Positions 15,149 to 23,330 of a DNA stretch of 64,000 nt are shown here, one piece after another. Made by a program: the position numbers and the translations under genes. This DNA is from Streptomyces sp. NRRL B-24085 (GTDB lineage: Bacteria > Actinomycetota > Actinomycetes > Streptomycetales > Streptomycetaceae), in contig NZ_LJBR01000029.1 of NCBI RefSeq assembly GCF_001282115.1, forward strand, positions 1-64,000, given 5' to 3'. The notes under the pieces are model-generated. The model was not told the DNA's origin. It ran no database searches and saw only the letters and a program-made list of their open reading frames with translations. Each line of letters begins with the position of its first letter. Positions within the stretch are counted from its first letter, which is position 1.

Positions 15149-16318
15149 TTACCCCGCTTGTTCCTCGTTCACATAGACGCGGGGAACGCGCGTTCCGATG
15201 CGGGTCACGATCTCGTACGCGATGGTGCCCGCGGCCTGCGCCCAGTCCTCGGCGGTGGGCTCGCCCCGGTCGCCGGGGCCGAAGAGCACGGCCCGGGTGC
15301 CGGTGGGGGGTTCGTCGCCGCCGAGGTCCACCACGAACTGGTCCATGGCGACCCGCCCGGCGACCGTGCGCCACTTGCCGTCGACCAGCACCGGTCCGGC
15401 GCCGGAGGCGTGCCGCGGGATGCCGTCCGCGTAGCCGACGGGCACCAGGCCGAGGGTCGTCTCGCCGCGGGTGACGTAGTGGTGGCCGTAGCTGACGCCA
15501 TGGCCGCCGGGCACGCGCTTGACGAGCGCGAGCGACGCCGACAGCGTCATCACCGGGCGCAGGCCGAAGTCGGCGGGGACGCCCAGCTCGGGGCTGGGCG
15601 AGATGCCGTAGGTCGCGATGCCGGTCCGGACGAGGTCGAAGTGGCTCTCCGGAAGGGTCAGCGTGGCGGGCGAGTTGGCGATGTGACGCACCTCGGGGCG
15701 CACGCCCCGGCCCTCGGCGTACGCCAGCATCTCCCGGAAGAGGGTGAGCTGGGCGGCGATGGAGGGGTGCCCCGGCTCGTCGGCGCAGGCGAAGTGCGAC
15801 CAGAGGCCGGTCACGGTGAGGAGTCCTTCGGCCTGGGCGCGCAGCGCCTCGGCGACCAGCTCGGCCCAGTCCTCGCCGGGCTGGCAGCCGCCCCGCCCGA
15901 GGCCGGTGTCGGCCTTGAGCTGCACGCGCGCGGGGACGCCGGCCGCGCGGGCCGCCGCGACGAGCTCGCGCAGCGCCCACATCCCGCTGACGGACACGTC
16001 GAGGTCGGCCTCGATCGCCTCCCGCCAGGGGCCGCCGGGCGTCCACAGCCAGCACATGATCCGCCCCGGCAGCCCGGCCTTCCGCAGCGCCAGAGCCTCC
16101 TCCGGCGTGGCGGTGCCGAGCCAGCGCGCGCCCGCCTCGACCGCGGCGCGGGCACAGGGCACCGCGCCGTGGCCGTACGCGTCGGACTTGACCACGGCCA
16201 TGACGGCGGCGCCCGACGCGCGGGCGCGCAGGGCCCGCACGTTGGCCCGCAGCGCGGCCAGGTCGATCTCGGCGCGGGCGCGCAGGGGTGCGGTCGGGGC
16301 GGTCGCTGTCTCGTTCAT
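15149..16318 (-). CDS. alr: Alanine racemase
   Basis: A 389-aa PLP enzyme interconverting L- and D-alanine for peptidoglycan. The PLP lysine is Lys44 in AVVKSDAYGHG; the second catalytic base is the Tyr in GVSYGHHYVTRGETTLG. The motif LVPVGYADGIPR follows, then the beta-strand C-terminal domain with VAMDQFVVDLG. Length and motifs are standard. It is in a leftward run alr, hydrolase, tsaE. Together with glmS and glmM nearby, the region concentrates cell-wall precursor genes. Confidence 0.96.
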   Translation of the reverse strand: MNETATAPTAPLRARAEIDLAALRANVRALRARASGAAVMAVVKSDAYGHGAVPCARAAVEAGARWLGTATPEEALALRKAGLPGRIMCWLWTPGGPWREAIEADLDVSVSGMWALRELVAAARAAGVPARVQLKADTGLGRGGCQPGEDWAELVAEALRAQAEGLLTVTGLWSHFACADEPGHPSIAAQLTLFREMLAYAEGRGVRPEVRHIANSPATLTLPESHFDLVRTGIATYGISPSPELGVPADFGLRPVMTLSASLALVKRVPGGHGVSYGHHYVTRGETTLGLVPVGYADGIPRHASGAGPVLVDGKWRTVAGRVAMDQFVVDLGGDEPPTGTRAVLFGPGDRGEPTAEDWAQAAGTIAYEIVTRIGTRVPRVYVNEEQAG

Positions 16319-16401
16319 GGCGCCCCCAGTGTCTCAGAGGCGCCCGGCACCGCCGATGAGCGCGTCCCGGGGCGCCCCCACGCGCGCGTGCCGCGCGGGT
16401 G

Positions 16402-17031
16402 TCACAGGGTCAGACCGTGCCGGGCCAGGTACTTCACCGGGTCGATGTCGGAGCCGTACGGGCGCCGGGCGCGCACCTCGAAGTGCAGGTGCGGGCCGGT
16501 GGCGCGTCCGGTGGCGCCGCTGCTGCCGATCCTGGTGCCGGCTTTCACCTTGGCGCCCCGGGCGACCGAGATGCGCGAGAGGTGGGCGTAGACGACGTAC
16601 CGGGAATCGCTCAACTTGATCGTCACGGCCTTTCCGTACGATCCCGACCAGCTCGCCAGGACGACGACGCCGGTGCCCACGGCGTAAACCGGGGTCCCCT
16701 TCGCCACCGCAAGATCCACTCCGGTGTGGTAGCCGGCCAGCCAGTTCCCCCGCACCCGGTAGCGCATGGTCACCCTGGCCCGTTTCCGGATGGGGCGACA
16801 CCACTTGGCCGCCGCCAGGGAGCGGTCACCGACCTCGACGTCGACGTCCTCGGCGGCCGCCAGCAGTTCCTCGAATTCCGGGTCGAAGTCGCTGCCGCAG
16901 TTCCCGTCGTGCTCTTCCTCTAAGGGTTCCGGATTGTCCCCGCGGAAACCGAGAACGGGACTCCCCAGAACGACTGCAGCTCCTCCCAGCAGTTCCCGCC
17001 GGGTGGTGCCGCGTATATTTGGCTCATCCAT
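16402..17031 (-). CDS. Exported M23-family peptidase (LytM-like)
   Basis: A 209-aa protein. The N-terminus carries a Tat-type signal, TTRRELLGGAAVVLGSPVLG. An acidic stretch PEPLEEEHDG follows. The M23 domain covers about residues 100-205: HTGVDLAVAKGTPVYAVGTG supplies the zinc-binding HxxxD, and GPHLHFEVR supplies the HxH. All metal ligands are present, so endopeptidase activity on peptidoglycan cross-bridges is plausible. It lies between alr and nnr on the same strand. Confidence 0.9.
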   Translation of the reverse strand: MDEPNIRGTTRRELLGGAAVVLGSPVLGFRGDNPEPLEEEHDGNCGSDFDPEFEELLAAAEDVDVEVGDRSLAAAKWCRPIRKRARVTMRYRVRGNWLAGYHTGVDLAVAKGTPVYAVGTGVVVLASWSGSYGKAVTIKLSDSRYVVYAHLSRISVARGAKVKAGTRIGSSGATGRATGPHLHFEVRARRPYGSDIDPVKYLARHGLTL

Positions 17032-17135
17032 GCGGCCAGCGAAACATCGCCCTTTCGGCTCCGCATATTCGACCGACCGGTATTGGTCCCATCAGGTACT
17101 AGTTCGCGCCCATGCACCCGTCTGCCGGTCCGCGC

Positions 17136-18632
17136 TCAGGCGCCCGTCACGTCCCTCCAGGCCGCCGGCACCGCCTCGGCCACGTCGTGCGCTCCCACCG
17201 GGGCCCCGTCCGCCGCGAACCGGCCGGCGAGGCCGTGCAGGTACGCCGCCGCGCTGCCGGCGTCCAGGGCACCGAGTCCGGAGGCGAGCAGGGATCCCGC
17301 GAGGCCGGACAGCACGTCACCGCTGCCGGCGGTGGCCAGCCACGCCGTGCCGGTCGGGTTCACCCGCACCGCCCCGCCGCTCGCGTCGGCGACCAGCGTG
17401 GTCGAGCCCTTGAGCAGCACGGTCGCGTCGTAGCGCCCGGCGAGTTCGCGTGCCGAGGCCAGCCGGGCCCCCTCGACCTCCTCGCGCGCCACCCCGAGGA
17501 GCGCGGCGGCCTCCCCGGCGTGCGGGGTCATGAGGGTCGGCGCGGTACGCGCGCGTACGGCGTCCCGGTCGGCGAGCCGCAGCCCGTCCGCGTCGATGAG
17601 CACCGGCACGTCCGAGGCCAGCACCTCGCCCACGGCCGAGGCGTCGTCCCCGGCCCCCGGTCCGACGACCCACGCCTGCACCCGCCCCGCCTGCTTCGGC
17701 CCCCGGTCGGAGACGAGCGTCTCGGGGAAGCGGGCGATCACGGCGTCCGCGGCCGGCCCGACGTACCGCACGGCCCCGGCGCCGCCCCGCAGCGCCCCGT
17801 ACACGGCGAGCACGGCGGCTCCCGGATACCGCGCGGACCCGGCGGCGATCCCGACGACTCCGCGCCGGTACTTGTCGCTCTCCCCGGTCGGCACGGGCAA
17901 CAGCCGCCGTACGTCGGCGTGTTGGAGCGCCTCCAGTTCGGCCTGCGGGGGAAGCGACAGCCCGATGTCGACGAGCCGCACCGATCCGGCGTAGTCCCGC
18001 GCGGGATCGATCAGCAGCCCCGGCTTGTGCGTGCCGAACGTGACGGTCAGGTCGGCCCGTACGGCCGCCCCGCGCACCTCCCCCGTGTCGGCGTCGACGC
18101 CGCTCGGCAGGTCGACGGCGACGACGGCGGCCCGGGACCGCTCGGCCACCTCGGCCAGCCGGGCCGCGTCGGGGCGCAGTCCGCCCTTGCCGCCGATCCC
18201 CACGATCCCGTCGAGGAGGAGATCGGCCTCCTCGATCAGCCGCTCGGCACCGTGGGTCTCCGTGGCAGGTCCCCCGGTCGCCGCCGCGCGTCCTTCACCG
18301 TCCACGGACCGTCCGTCGACCCCCACGGCCCGCCCTCCGGCCCTCCGCAGCGCTGCCAGGCCCGCGGAGTGGGCACGTTCGGGCGCGAGCAGTACGGCTG
18401 CCACCCCGGCGCCGCGCCGCGCCAGGCGCGCCCCCCCGTAGAGGGCGTCCCCGCCGTTGTCCCCGCTGCCGACGAGCAGCACGACCCTACGGCCGTACAC
18501 CCGCCCCAGCAGGTCCGCGCAGGCCGCGGCCAGACCCGCTGCCGCCCGCTGCATCAGCGCGCCCTCCGGAAGCCTTGCCATCAACTCCCGCTCGGCGGCC
18601 CTGACCGTCTCCACGTTGTACGCAGTACGCAT
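17136..18632 (-). CDS. nnr: Bifunctional NAD(P)H-hydrate epimerase/dehydratase
   Basis: A 498-aa fusion that repairs hydrated NADH and NADPH. The N-terminal epimerase domain (residues 1 to about 215) contains LLVGSGDNGGDALYGGARLA. The C-terminal dehydratase domain (about 235-495) contains MTPHAGEAAALLG, LLKGSTTLVAD and the catalytic TAGSGDVLSGLAG. The linker contains an inserted Gly/Ala-rich stretch (GRSVDGEGRAAATGG) not found in all homologues. It lies 105 bp upstream of the M23 gene on the same strand. Confidence 0.95.
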   Translation of the reverse strand: MRTAYNVETVRAAERELMARLPEGALMQRAAAGLAAACADLLGRVYGRRVVLLVGSGDNGGDALYGGARLARRGAGVAAVLLAPERAHSAGLAALRRAGGRAVGVDGRSVDGEGRAAATGGPATETHGAERLIEEADLLLDGIVGIGGKGGLRPDAARLAEVAERSRAAVVAVDLPSGVDADTGEVRGAAVRADLTVTFGTHKPGLLIDPARDYAGSVRLVDIGLSLPPQAELEALQHADVRRLLPVPTGESDKYRRGVVGIAAGSARYPGAAVLAVYGALRGGAGAVRYVGPAADAVIARFPETLVSDRGPKQAGRVQAWVVGPGAGDDASAVGEVLASDVPVLIDADGLRLADRDAVRARTAPTLMTPHAGEAAALLGVAREEVEGARLASARELAGRYDATVLLKGSTTLVADASGGAVRVNPTGTAWLATAGSGDVLSGLAGSLLASGLGALDAGSAAAYLHGLAGRFAADGAPVGAHDVAEAVPAAWRDVTGA

Positions 18633-19014
18633 GGGTCCGAGTCTCCCCCGTCCCGGCCGCAGACGAACAAGCCGGGCCCGGCGCGGCGATGGGCCTGGAA
18701 CGATCAGTTCCGGACGCCGACGACGACGGGAGGGGGGCCTGAAAGCGCGTTCTCCAGCAGGTCAGGCGGAATAACGCAGTCCGGAGCGATCACTTCCGGC
18801 CAGATTCACTCCTGTTCCTCTCCCAAAACGAAAGCGCTCACCAGGCACCATCACGCACTTGTGGGCATATGCCCGGACCTGAGGCCGTCTCAGACGTCAC
18901 GTCCGCCCCCTCCCACCCCTGGGCGAAACGCTCAACAAAACGCACACTGAGGGCGTTTCGGCGAGCGCAGCCGCACCCGCGGCGGTCGCCCATCCCGTGG
19001 AGGACGTTCGCGCG
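18633..19014. other. 382-bp intergenic region with paired palindromes
   Basis: Divergent region between nnr and a small membrane-protein gene. It contains GGAACGATCAGTTCC (18697-18711) and the related GGAGCGATCACTTCC (18783-18797). An 8-bp inverted repeat CGAAACGC/GCGTTTCG lies at 18924-18960. No credible coding sequence was found. Confidence 0.5.
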
Positions 19015-19299
19015 ATGACCGCCCCGGACAGACCCGTCTCGTCCCTCGCCCCGACCGTCCGCCGGGCCGGGCGCCTGCTGTGCTGGAGCCTGGCCACCGC
19101 CTGGACCGCGGCCGCGGTCGACGTCACCGTCTCTCCGGGCGCCGGCTGGTGGAACACCCTCTGGCCGCTGCCCTGGTACCTCACCTGCGCCTGCGCCGCC
19201 GCCTGGGCCGTGCTGCGCGCTCGCGAGAAGGCGGCCCGCGACGGCCGCGAGCCGCAGACCGAGACCGACGTCCGCACGGATTGGGACCAGGCCGCCTGA
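19015..19299 (+). CDS. Small two-helix membrane protein
   Basis: A 94-aa protein from ATG 19015, with GGAGG 11 bp upstream; an in-frame GTG at 18997 would add six residues. Two hydrophobic segments are visible, about residues 20-40 (LLCWSLATAWTAAAVDVTV) and 48-70 (WPLPWYLTCACAAAWAVLRA), followed by a charged tail. No family recognised. It is convergent with acpS. Confidence 0.65.
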   Translation: MTAPDRPVSSLAPTVRRAGRLLCWSLATAWTAAAVDVTVSPGAGWWNTLWPLPWYLTCACAAAWAVLRAREKAARDGREPQTETDVRTDWDQAA

Positions 19300-19320
19300 G
19301 AGTCCGGACGGCGGCTCCGG

Positions 19321-19692
19321 TCACCCCTCCGCGATCACCACGGCCGACGCGACCCCGGCGTCATGGCTGAGCGAGACGTGCCACGACCGCACCCCGAGCG
19401 CGGCGGCCCGCGCGGCGACGGTCCCGGTGACCCGCAGCCGGGGCTGCCCGCTGTCCTCGACGTACACCTCGGCATCGGTCCAGTGCAGCCCGGCCGGCGC
19501 CCCGAGCGCCTTGGCCAGGGCCTCCTTCGCGGCAAACCGGGCGGCCAGCGAGGCGACTCCGCGCCGCTCCCCGCTGGGCAACGTCAGCTCACTGTCCAGG
19601 AACAGCCGCCGGGCCATCCCCGGCGTACGCTCCAGCGACGCCGCGAACCGCTCGATCTCGGCGACGTCGATACCGACCCCGATGATGCTCAT
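19321..19692 (-). CDS. acpS: Holo-[acyl-carrier-protein] synthase
   Basis: A 123-aa phosphopantetheinyl transferase. [16 protein letters not shown] supplies the Mg-binding Asp of motif 1, and [14 protein letters not shown] supplies the Glu and Lys of motif 2. It converts apo-ACP to holo-ACP using CoA. Length and motifs are standard. The gene is monocistronic here, convergent with the small membrane-protein gene. Confidence 0.95.
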   Translation of the reverse strand: MSIIGVGIDVAEIERFAASLERTPGMARRLFLDSELTLPSGERRGVASLAARFAAKEALAKALGAPAGLHWTDAEVYVEDSGQPRLRVTGTVAARAAALGVRSWHVSLSHDAGVASAVVIAEG

Positions 19693-19721
19693 CCGGGCAC
19701 TCTACGATCCTCCCGGCGCCC

Positions 19722-20129
19722 TCAGGCCGCGGCCAGCTCGCACCACACGTACTTCCCCCGGTTCCCGTGCCTGGCCAACGGCTGCCACCCCCACAGGTCG
19801 GCGCACGCCTTCACCAACGCCAGCCCCCTCCCCTCCTCCGCCTCTCGCAACAGATCCACGTCGCCCGGCGGCTCGGGCGGTTCGGGGTCCGCGTCCCAGG
19901 CACCGATCCGCAGCACCCCGGCCGACCGGCACACCCGCAGCGCGGCCGGCCCCTTCGTATGGCGTACGGCGTTCGAGACCAACTCCGCCGCGAGGAGCTC
20001 CGCGGTGTCCGTCAGACGGATCAGACCGTGCAGGGTGAGGATCAGGCGCAGGGTGCGGCGGGCGACGGTGACGGCTCGGAGGTCGTTCGGGATGTACAGG
20101 GTGTACTCCCAGGGTGCGCTTTCGGGCAT
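19722..20129 (-). CDS. ATP-binding anti-sigma-like (HATPase_c_2) protein
   Basis: A 135-aa GHKL-fold protein from ATG 20129. The N-box is ELLAAELVSNAVRHT, and the G-box region is EAEEGRGLALVKACADLWG. This is the SpoIIAB/RsbW-like single-domain family common in Streptomyces. It is divergent from an XRE regulator plus a DUF397 gene, the arrangement seen at whiJ-type loci. It probably senses or modulates the regulator, but partner sigma factors are not encoded nearby. The upstream region contains TCTATACATAGA at 20247-20258. Confidence 0.85.
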   Translation of the reverse strand: MPESAPWEYTLYIPNDLRAVTVARRTLRLILTLHGLIRLTDTAELLAAELVSNAVRHTKGPAALRVCRSAGVLRIGAWDADPEPPEPPGDVDLLREAEEGRGLALVKACADLWGWQPLARHGNRGKYVWCELAAA

Positions 20130-20246
20130 GCGGCAACTCCGGTCAGGTGGCGTGGGGTTGGCTGCGGTGGCAGTGCCGCCACGGCCGTCCTGGCAGGACG
20201 GGGCGGTGCGCTTCCACAGCGCGTTCCTCTCATCACCGACGGTAGA

Positions 20247-20258
20247 TCTATACATAGA
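20247..20258. promoter_or_regulatory. AT-rich palindrome between the divergent WhiJ-like genes
   Basis: TCTAT, AC, ATAGA in the 210-bp divergent region, within a locally A+T-rich stretch (20243-20265). A candidate operator for the XRE regulator. Confidence 0.35.
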
Positions 20259-20339
20259 GATAGAGCAAGCGGATCGCGTAATCTGACCCCGAACGAGTCG
20301 CGCCCCCAGGCGCGTTGGACCTAGGAGCGTTCGAGAGCT

Positions 20340-21170
20340 TTGAGGCGCGAACCGACGGCACGCCAGATGCGACTGGCCACTGAGCTGCGCAGACTCCGAG
20401 AGGCCGCGGACCTCACCGCCCGCCAGGCGGCAGCGCTGCTGGGTGTGAGCCCCGCCCAGATCACTCACATCGAGTCCGCCCTCGCAGGGGTGAGCGAGAA
20501 GCGACTACGCCGCCTCGCGGCCCATTACGCCTGCACGGACGAGGAGTTCATCGACGCCTTGGTCTCGATGGCCACCGATCGCACCCGAGGCTGGTGGGAG
20601 GAGTACCGGGGCCTGCTCCCCACGCCGTTCCTGGACATCGCGGAGTTGGAGCACCACTCCACGTACCGGCACGACGTGGAGTTCCTGTTCATCCCCGGCC
20701 TGCTCCAGACGCCGGACTACGCCCGCGCCGCTTTCTCGTCCAGGGTCCCAGAACTCCCCGACGAGGAGCGCGAACTGCGTGTACGTCACCGCATGGAGCG
20801 CCAGCGGATCACGGTCCCGTACGAGGCGGTCATCCATGAGGCGGCGCTGCGCATCCGACTCGGGGACCGCGCCGCCTCACGTGCCCAGCTCGCCCACGTC
20901 CTCGCACGCTCCGAAGCGGATCACATCACCGTGCGCGTGATCCCCTTCGACCTGGACGGATTCGGAGGAACGTGGAGCACCATGATGCTCGCCGGTGGCC
21001 CCGTGCCCCGGCTGGACACCGCCGTTCGTGATGCACCCCACGGCACCGCCTTCGTCGATTCCGAAGCCCAGCTCGGCGTCTTTCGAACGCTCTTCCATAG
21101 AGTGAAGGACGCGTCACTGGACCCTGAACGGTCCCGTGACTTCATCCACAGGCTGGGCAAGGAACTGTGA
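20340..21170 (+). CDS. XRE-family WhiJ-like regulator (HTH plus DUF5753)
   Basis: A 276-aa protein starting at TTG 20340; a stop codon lies in frame just upstream (20322), and the next ATG (20367) would cut the conserved RREPTARQ start. The helix-turn-helix is LTARQAAALLGVSPAQITHIE (about residues 25-46). The rest is the DUF5753 domain, with GWWEEYRG, FIPGLLQTPDYARA and ITVRVIPFDLDGF. WhiJ-type proteins control development in Streptomyces together with a small DUF397 partner. Its TGA overlaps the GTG of that partner. Confidence 0.9.
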   Translation: MRREPTARQMRLATELRRLREAADLTARQAAALLGVSPAQITHIESALAGVSEKRLRRLAAHYACTDEEFIDALVSMATDRTRGWWEEYRGLLPTPFLDIAELEHHSTYRHDVEFLFIPGLLQTPDYARAAFSSRVPELPDEERELRVRHRMERQRITVPYEAVIHEAALRIRLGDRAASRAQLAHVLARSEADHITVRVIPFDLDGFGGTWSTMMLAGGPVPRLDTAVRDAPHGTAFVDSEAQLGVFRTLFHRVKDASLDPERSRDFIHRLGKEL

Positions 21171-21394
21171 GGCACCCCGTGACCGAGAACTGGCGGAAGT
21201 CGTCCTACTCAGGCGGCGGCGACGGCAACAACTGCGTCGAGATCGCCACCCACCCCACCCACATATCCATCCGCGACTCCAAGGCCCCGGCCGGCGCCGT
21301 CCTCACCCTCCCGACCGAAGCCTTCGCCGCCTTCCTCAGCGAACTGAAGGAACCTCACTCCACCGTGACGGACTTCGCCAGGTTCCTCGGCTGA
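21167..21394 (+). CDS. DUF397-domain small protein, partner of the WhiJ-like regulator
   Basis: A 75-aa protein. The GTG start overlaps the TGA of the regulator gene. The DUF397 signature is WRKSSYSGGGDGNNCVEIA, then HISIRDSKAPAGAVLTLP and AFAAFLSEL. The last 13 residues (HSTVTDFARFLG region) are encoded by DNA that is also the antisense of the glmS C-terminus, so the two genes overlap tail-to-tail by 40 bp. This suggests the natural stop was lost and the ORF extended into glmS (inference). Confidence 0.88.
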   Translation: MRHPVTENWRKSSYSGGGDGNNCVEIATHPTHISIRDSKAPAGAVLTLPTEAFAAFLSELKEPHSTVTDFARFLG

Positions 21395-23202
21395 TCCACC
21401 TCGTTGCCCCGGGCGGTCGCCAGCTCACACGCGAACACCTGCAACGGCACGGTCGCCACCAGCGGCTGGAGCAGCGTCGGGGTGGCCGGGATCCGGATCA
21501 GATGGTCGGCGTACGGCACCACCGTCTCGTCGCCCTCCTCCGCGATCACGATCGTGCGCGCGCCCCGGGCCCGGATCTCCTGGATGTTGGACACGATCTT
21601 GTCGTGGATCACGGACCGTCCCCGGGGCGAGGGTACGACCACGACCACGGGCAGGTCCTCCTCGATCAGCGCGATCGGCCCGTGCTTCAACTCCCCTGCC
21701 GCGAAGCCCTCGGCGTGCATGTAGGCGAGTTCCTTGAGCTTCAGCGCGCCCTCCAGCGCGACCGGGTAGCCGACATGGCGGCCGAGGAACAGCACGGTGT
21801 CCTTGCCGGCCAGCGACCGCGCCAGCGCCCGCACCGGCTCCATCGTCTCCAGCACCCGCTCGACCTCGCCGGAGATGTGCGACAGGTCCCGGATGACGGC
21901 GGTGATCTCGTCGCCCCACTTGGTCCCGCGTACCTGCCCCAGGTACAGCGCGACCAGGTAGCACGCCACGAGCTGCGTGAGGAACGCCTTCGTCGACGCG
22001 ACCGCGACCTCGGGTCCCGCGTGTGTGTACAGCACGGCGTCCGACTCCCGGGGGATCGTCGAGCCGTTGGTGTTGCAGATCGCCAGCACCTTGGAGCCCT
22101 GCTCGCGGGCGTGCCGCAGCGCCATGAGGGTGTCCATGGTCTCCCCGGACTGGGAGATGGCGATGACGAGGGAGCGCGGTCCGAGAATCGGGTCCCGGTA
22201 GCGGAACTCGCTCGCCAGCTCCACCTCGCACGGAATCCGGGTCCAGTGCTCGATGGCGTACTTGGCGATCATCCCCGCGTGGAAGGCCGTACCGCACGCC
22301 ACGATGACGACCTTGTCCACCTCCCGCAGTTCGGCGTCGGAGATGCGGACCTCGTCCAGCGTCAGGGAACCGGCCGCGTCGATACGGCCGAGCAGGGTGT
22401 CGGCGACCGCCTTCGGCTGCTCGGCGATCTCCTTGAGCATGAAGTAGTCGTAGCCGCCCTTCTCGGCGGCGGAGGCGTCCCAGTCGATGCGGAAGGAACG
22501 GACGTCGGCGGGCCGGCCGTCGAACCCGGTGACGGTCACGCCGTCGCGCCGCACCTCCACGACCTGGTCCTGTCCGAGTTCGATCGCGGAGCGGGTGTGG
22601 GCGATGAAGGCGGCCACGTCCGACGCCAGGAACGCCTCCCCCTCCCCCACGCCCACCACGAGCGGCGAGTTCCGGCGGGCGCCCACGACCACGTCCGGCT
22701 CGTCGGCGTGCACCGCGACCAGCGTGAACGCCCCCTCCAGCCGCCGGCACACCAGCCGCATGGCCTCCGCGAGGTCGGCCGTCGCCGAGAACTCCTCGGT
22801 GAGCAGGTGCGCCACGACCTCGGTGTCGGTCTCGGAGGCCAACTCGTGCCCCCGCTCCTCCAGCTCGCTGCGCAGCGCGGCGAAGTTCTCGATGATCCCG
22901 TTGTGGACGACGGCGACCCGCCCGGCGTTGTCCAGATGCGGATGCGCGTTGGCGTCCGTCGGCCCGCCGTGCGTGGCCCAGCGCGTGTGCCCGATACCGG
23001 TGAGCCCGGTCGGCAACGGCCGGTCCACCAGCTCCTTCTCCAGATTGACCAGCTTCCCGGCCTTCTTCGCCGCCGCCAGCCCGCCGTCCGCCAGCACGGC
23101 GACCCCTGCCGAGTCGTATCCCCGGTACTCCAGCCGCTTCAGCCCGGCCATCACGACATCGAGCGCCGACTGCGACCCCACGTATCCCACGATTCCGCAC
23201 AT
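21355..23202 (-). CDS. glmS: Glutamine--fructose-6-phosphate aminotransferase (isomerizing)
   Basis: A 615-aa enzyme making glucosamine-6-phosphate, the first step to UDP-GlcNAc. The ATG at 23202 gives MCGIVGYVG, exposing the catalytic Cys1 after Met removal. The class II amidotransferase domain runs to about residue 230 (RWATHGGPTDANAHPH). Two SIS domains follow (FLGRHVGYPVALEGALKLKE; KHGPIALIEED). The C-terminus DQPRNLAKSVTVE is the canonical end, so its stop is correct despite overlap with the DUF397 gene. Confidence 0.97.
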   Translation of the reverse strand: MCGIVGYVGSQSALDVVMAGLKRLEYRGYDSAGVAVLADGGLAAAKKAGKLVNLEKELVDRPLPTGLTGIGHTRWATHGGPTDANAHPHLDNAGRVAVVHNGIIENFAALRSELEERGHELASETDTEVVAHLLTEEFSATADLAEAMRLVCRRLEGAFTLVAVHADEPDVVVGARRNSPLVVGVGEGEAFLASDVAAFIAHTRSAIELGQDQVVEVRRDGVTVTGFDGRPADVRSFRIDWDASAAEKGGYDYFMLKEIAEQPKAVADTLLGRIDAAGSLTLDEVRISDAELREVDKVVIVACGTAFHAGMIAKYAIEHWTRIPCEVELASEFRYRDPILGPRSLVIAISQSGETMDTLMALRHAREQGSKVLAICNTNGSTIPRESDAVLYTHAGPEVAVASTKAFLTQLVACYLVALYLGQVRGTKWGDEITAVIRDLSHISGEVERVLETMEPVRALARSLAGKDTVLFLGRHVGYPVALEGALKLKELAYMHAEGFAAGELKHGPIALIEEDLPVVVVVPSPRGRSVIHDKIVSNIQEIRARGARTIVIAEEGDETVVPYADHLIRIPATPTLLQPLVATVPLQVFACELATARGNEVDQPRNLAKSVTVE

Positions 23203-23330
23203 GCGCGGCAGCCTAGGGGGCGCAGCGCACCGGATCACGGCACTTCGTGCCCGGATTCGGATATCGCCGCCCCGGGGCACACTGCGATCATGGGCGTTCG
23301 GTCCTGATCCCCACTGGTCGCAGGAGCCAC

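Noticed and set aside
13253..16591. Very long rightward open frame antisense to tsaE, hydrolase and alr
   Set aside because: Low-complexity Arg/Gly/Pro translation with no recognisable domain; a G+C-bias shadow of three well-supported leftward genes.
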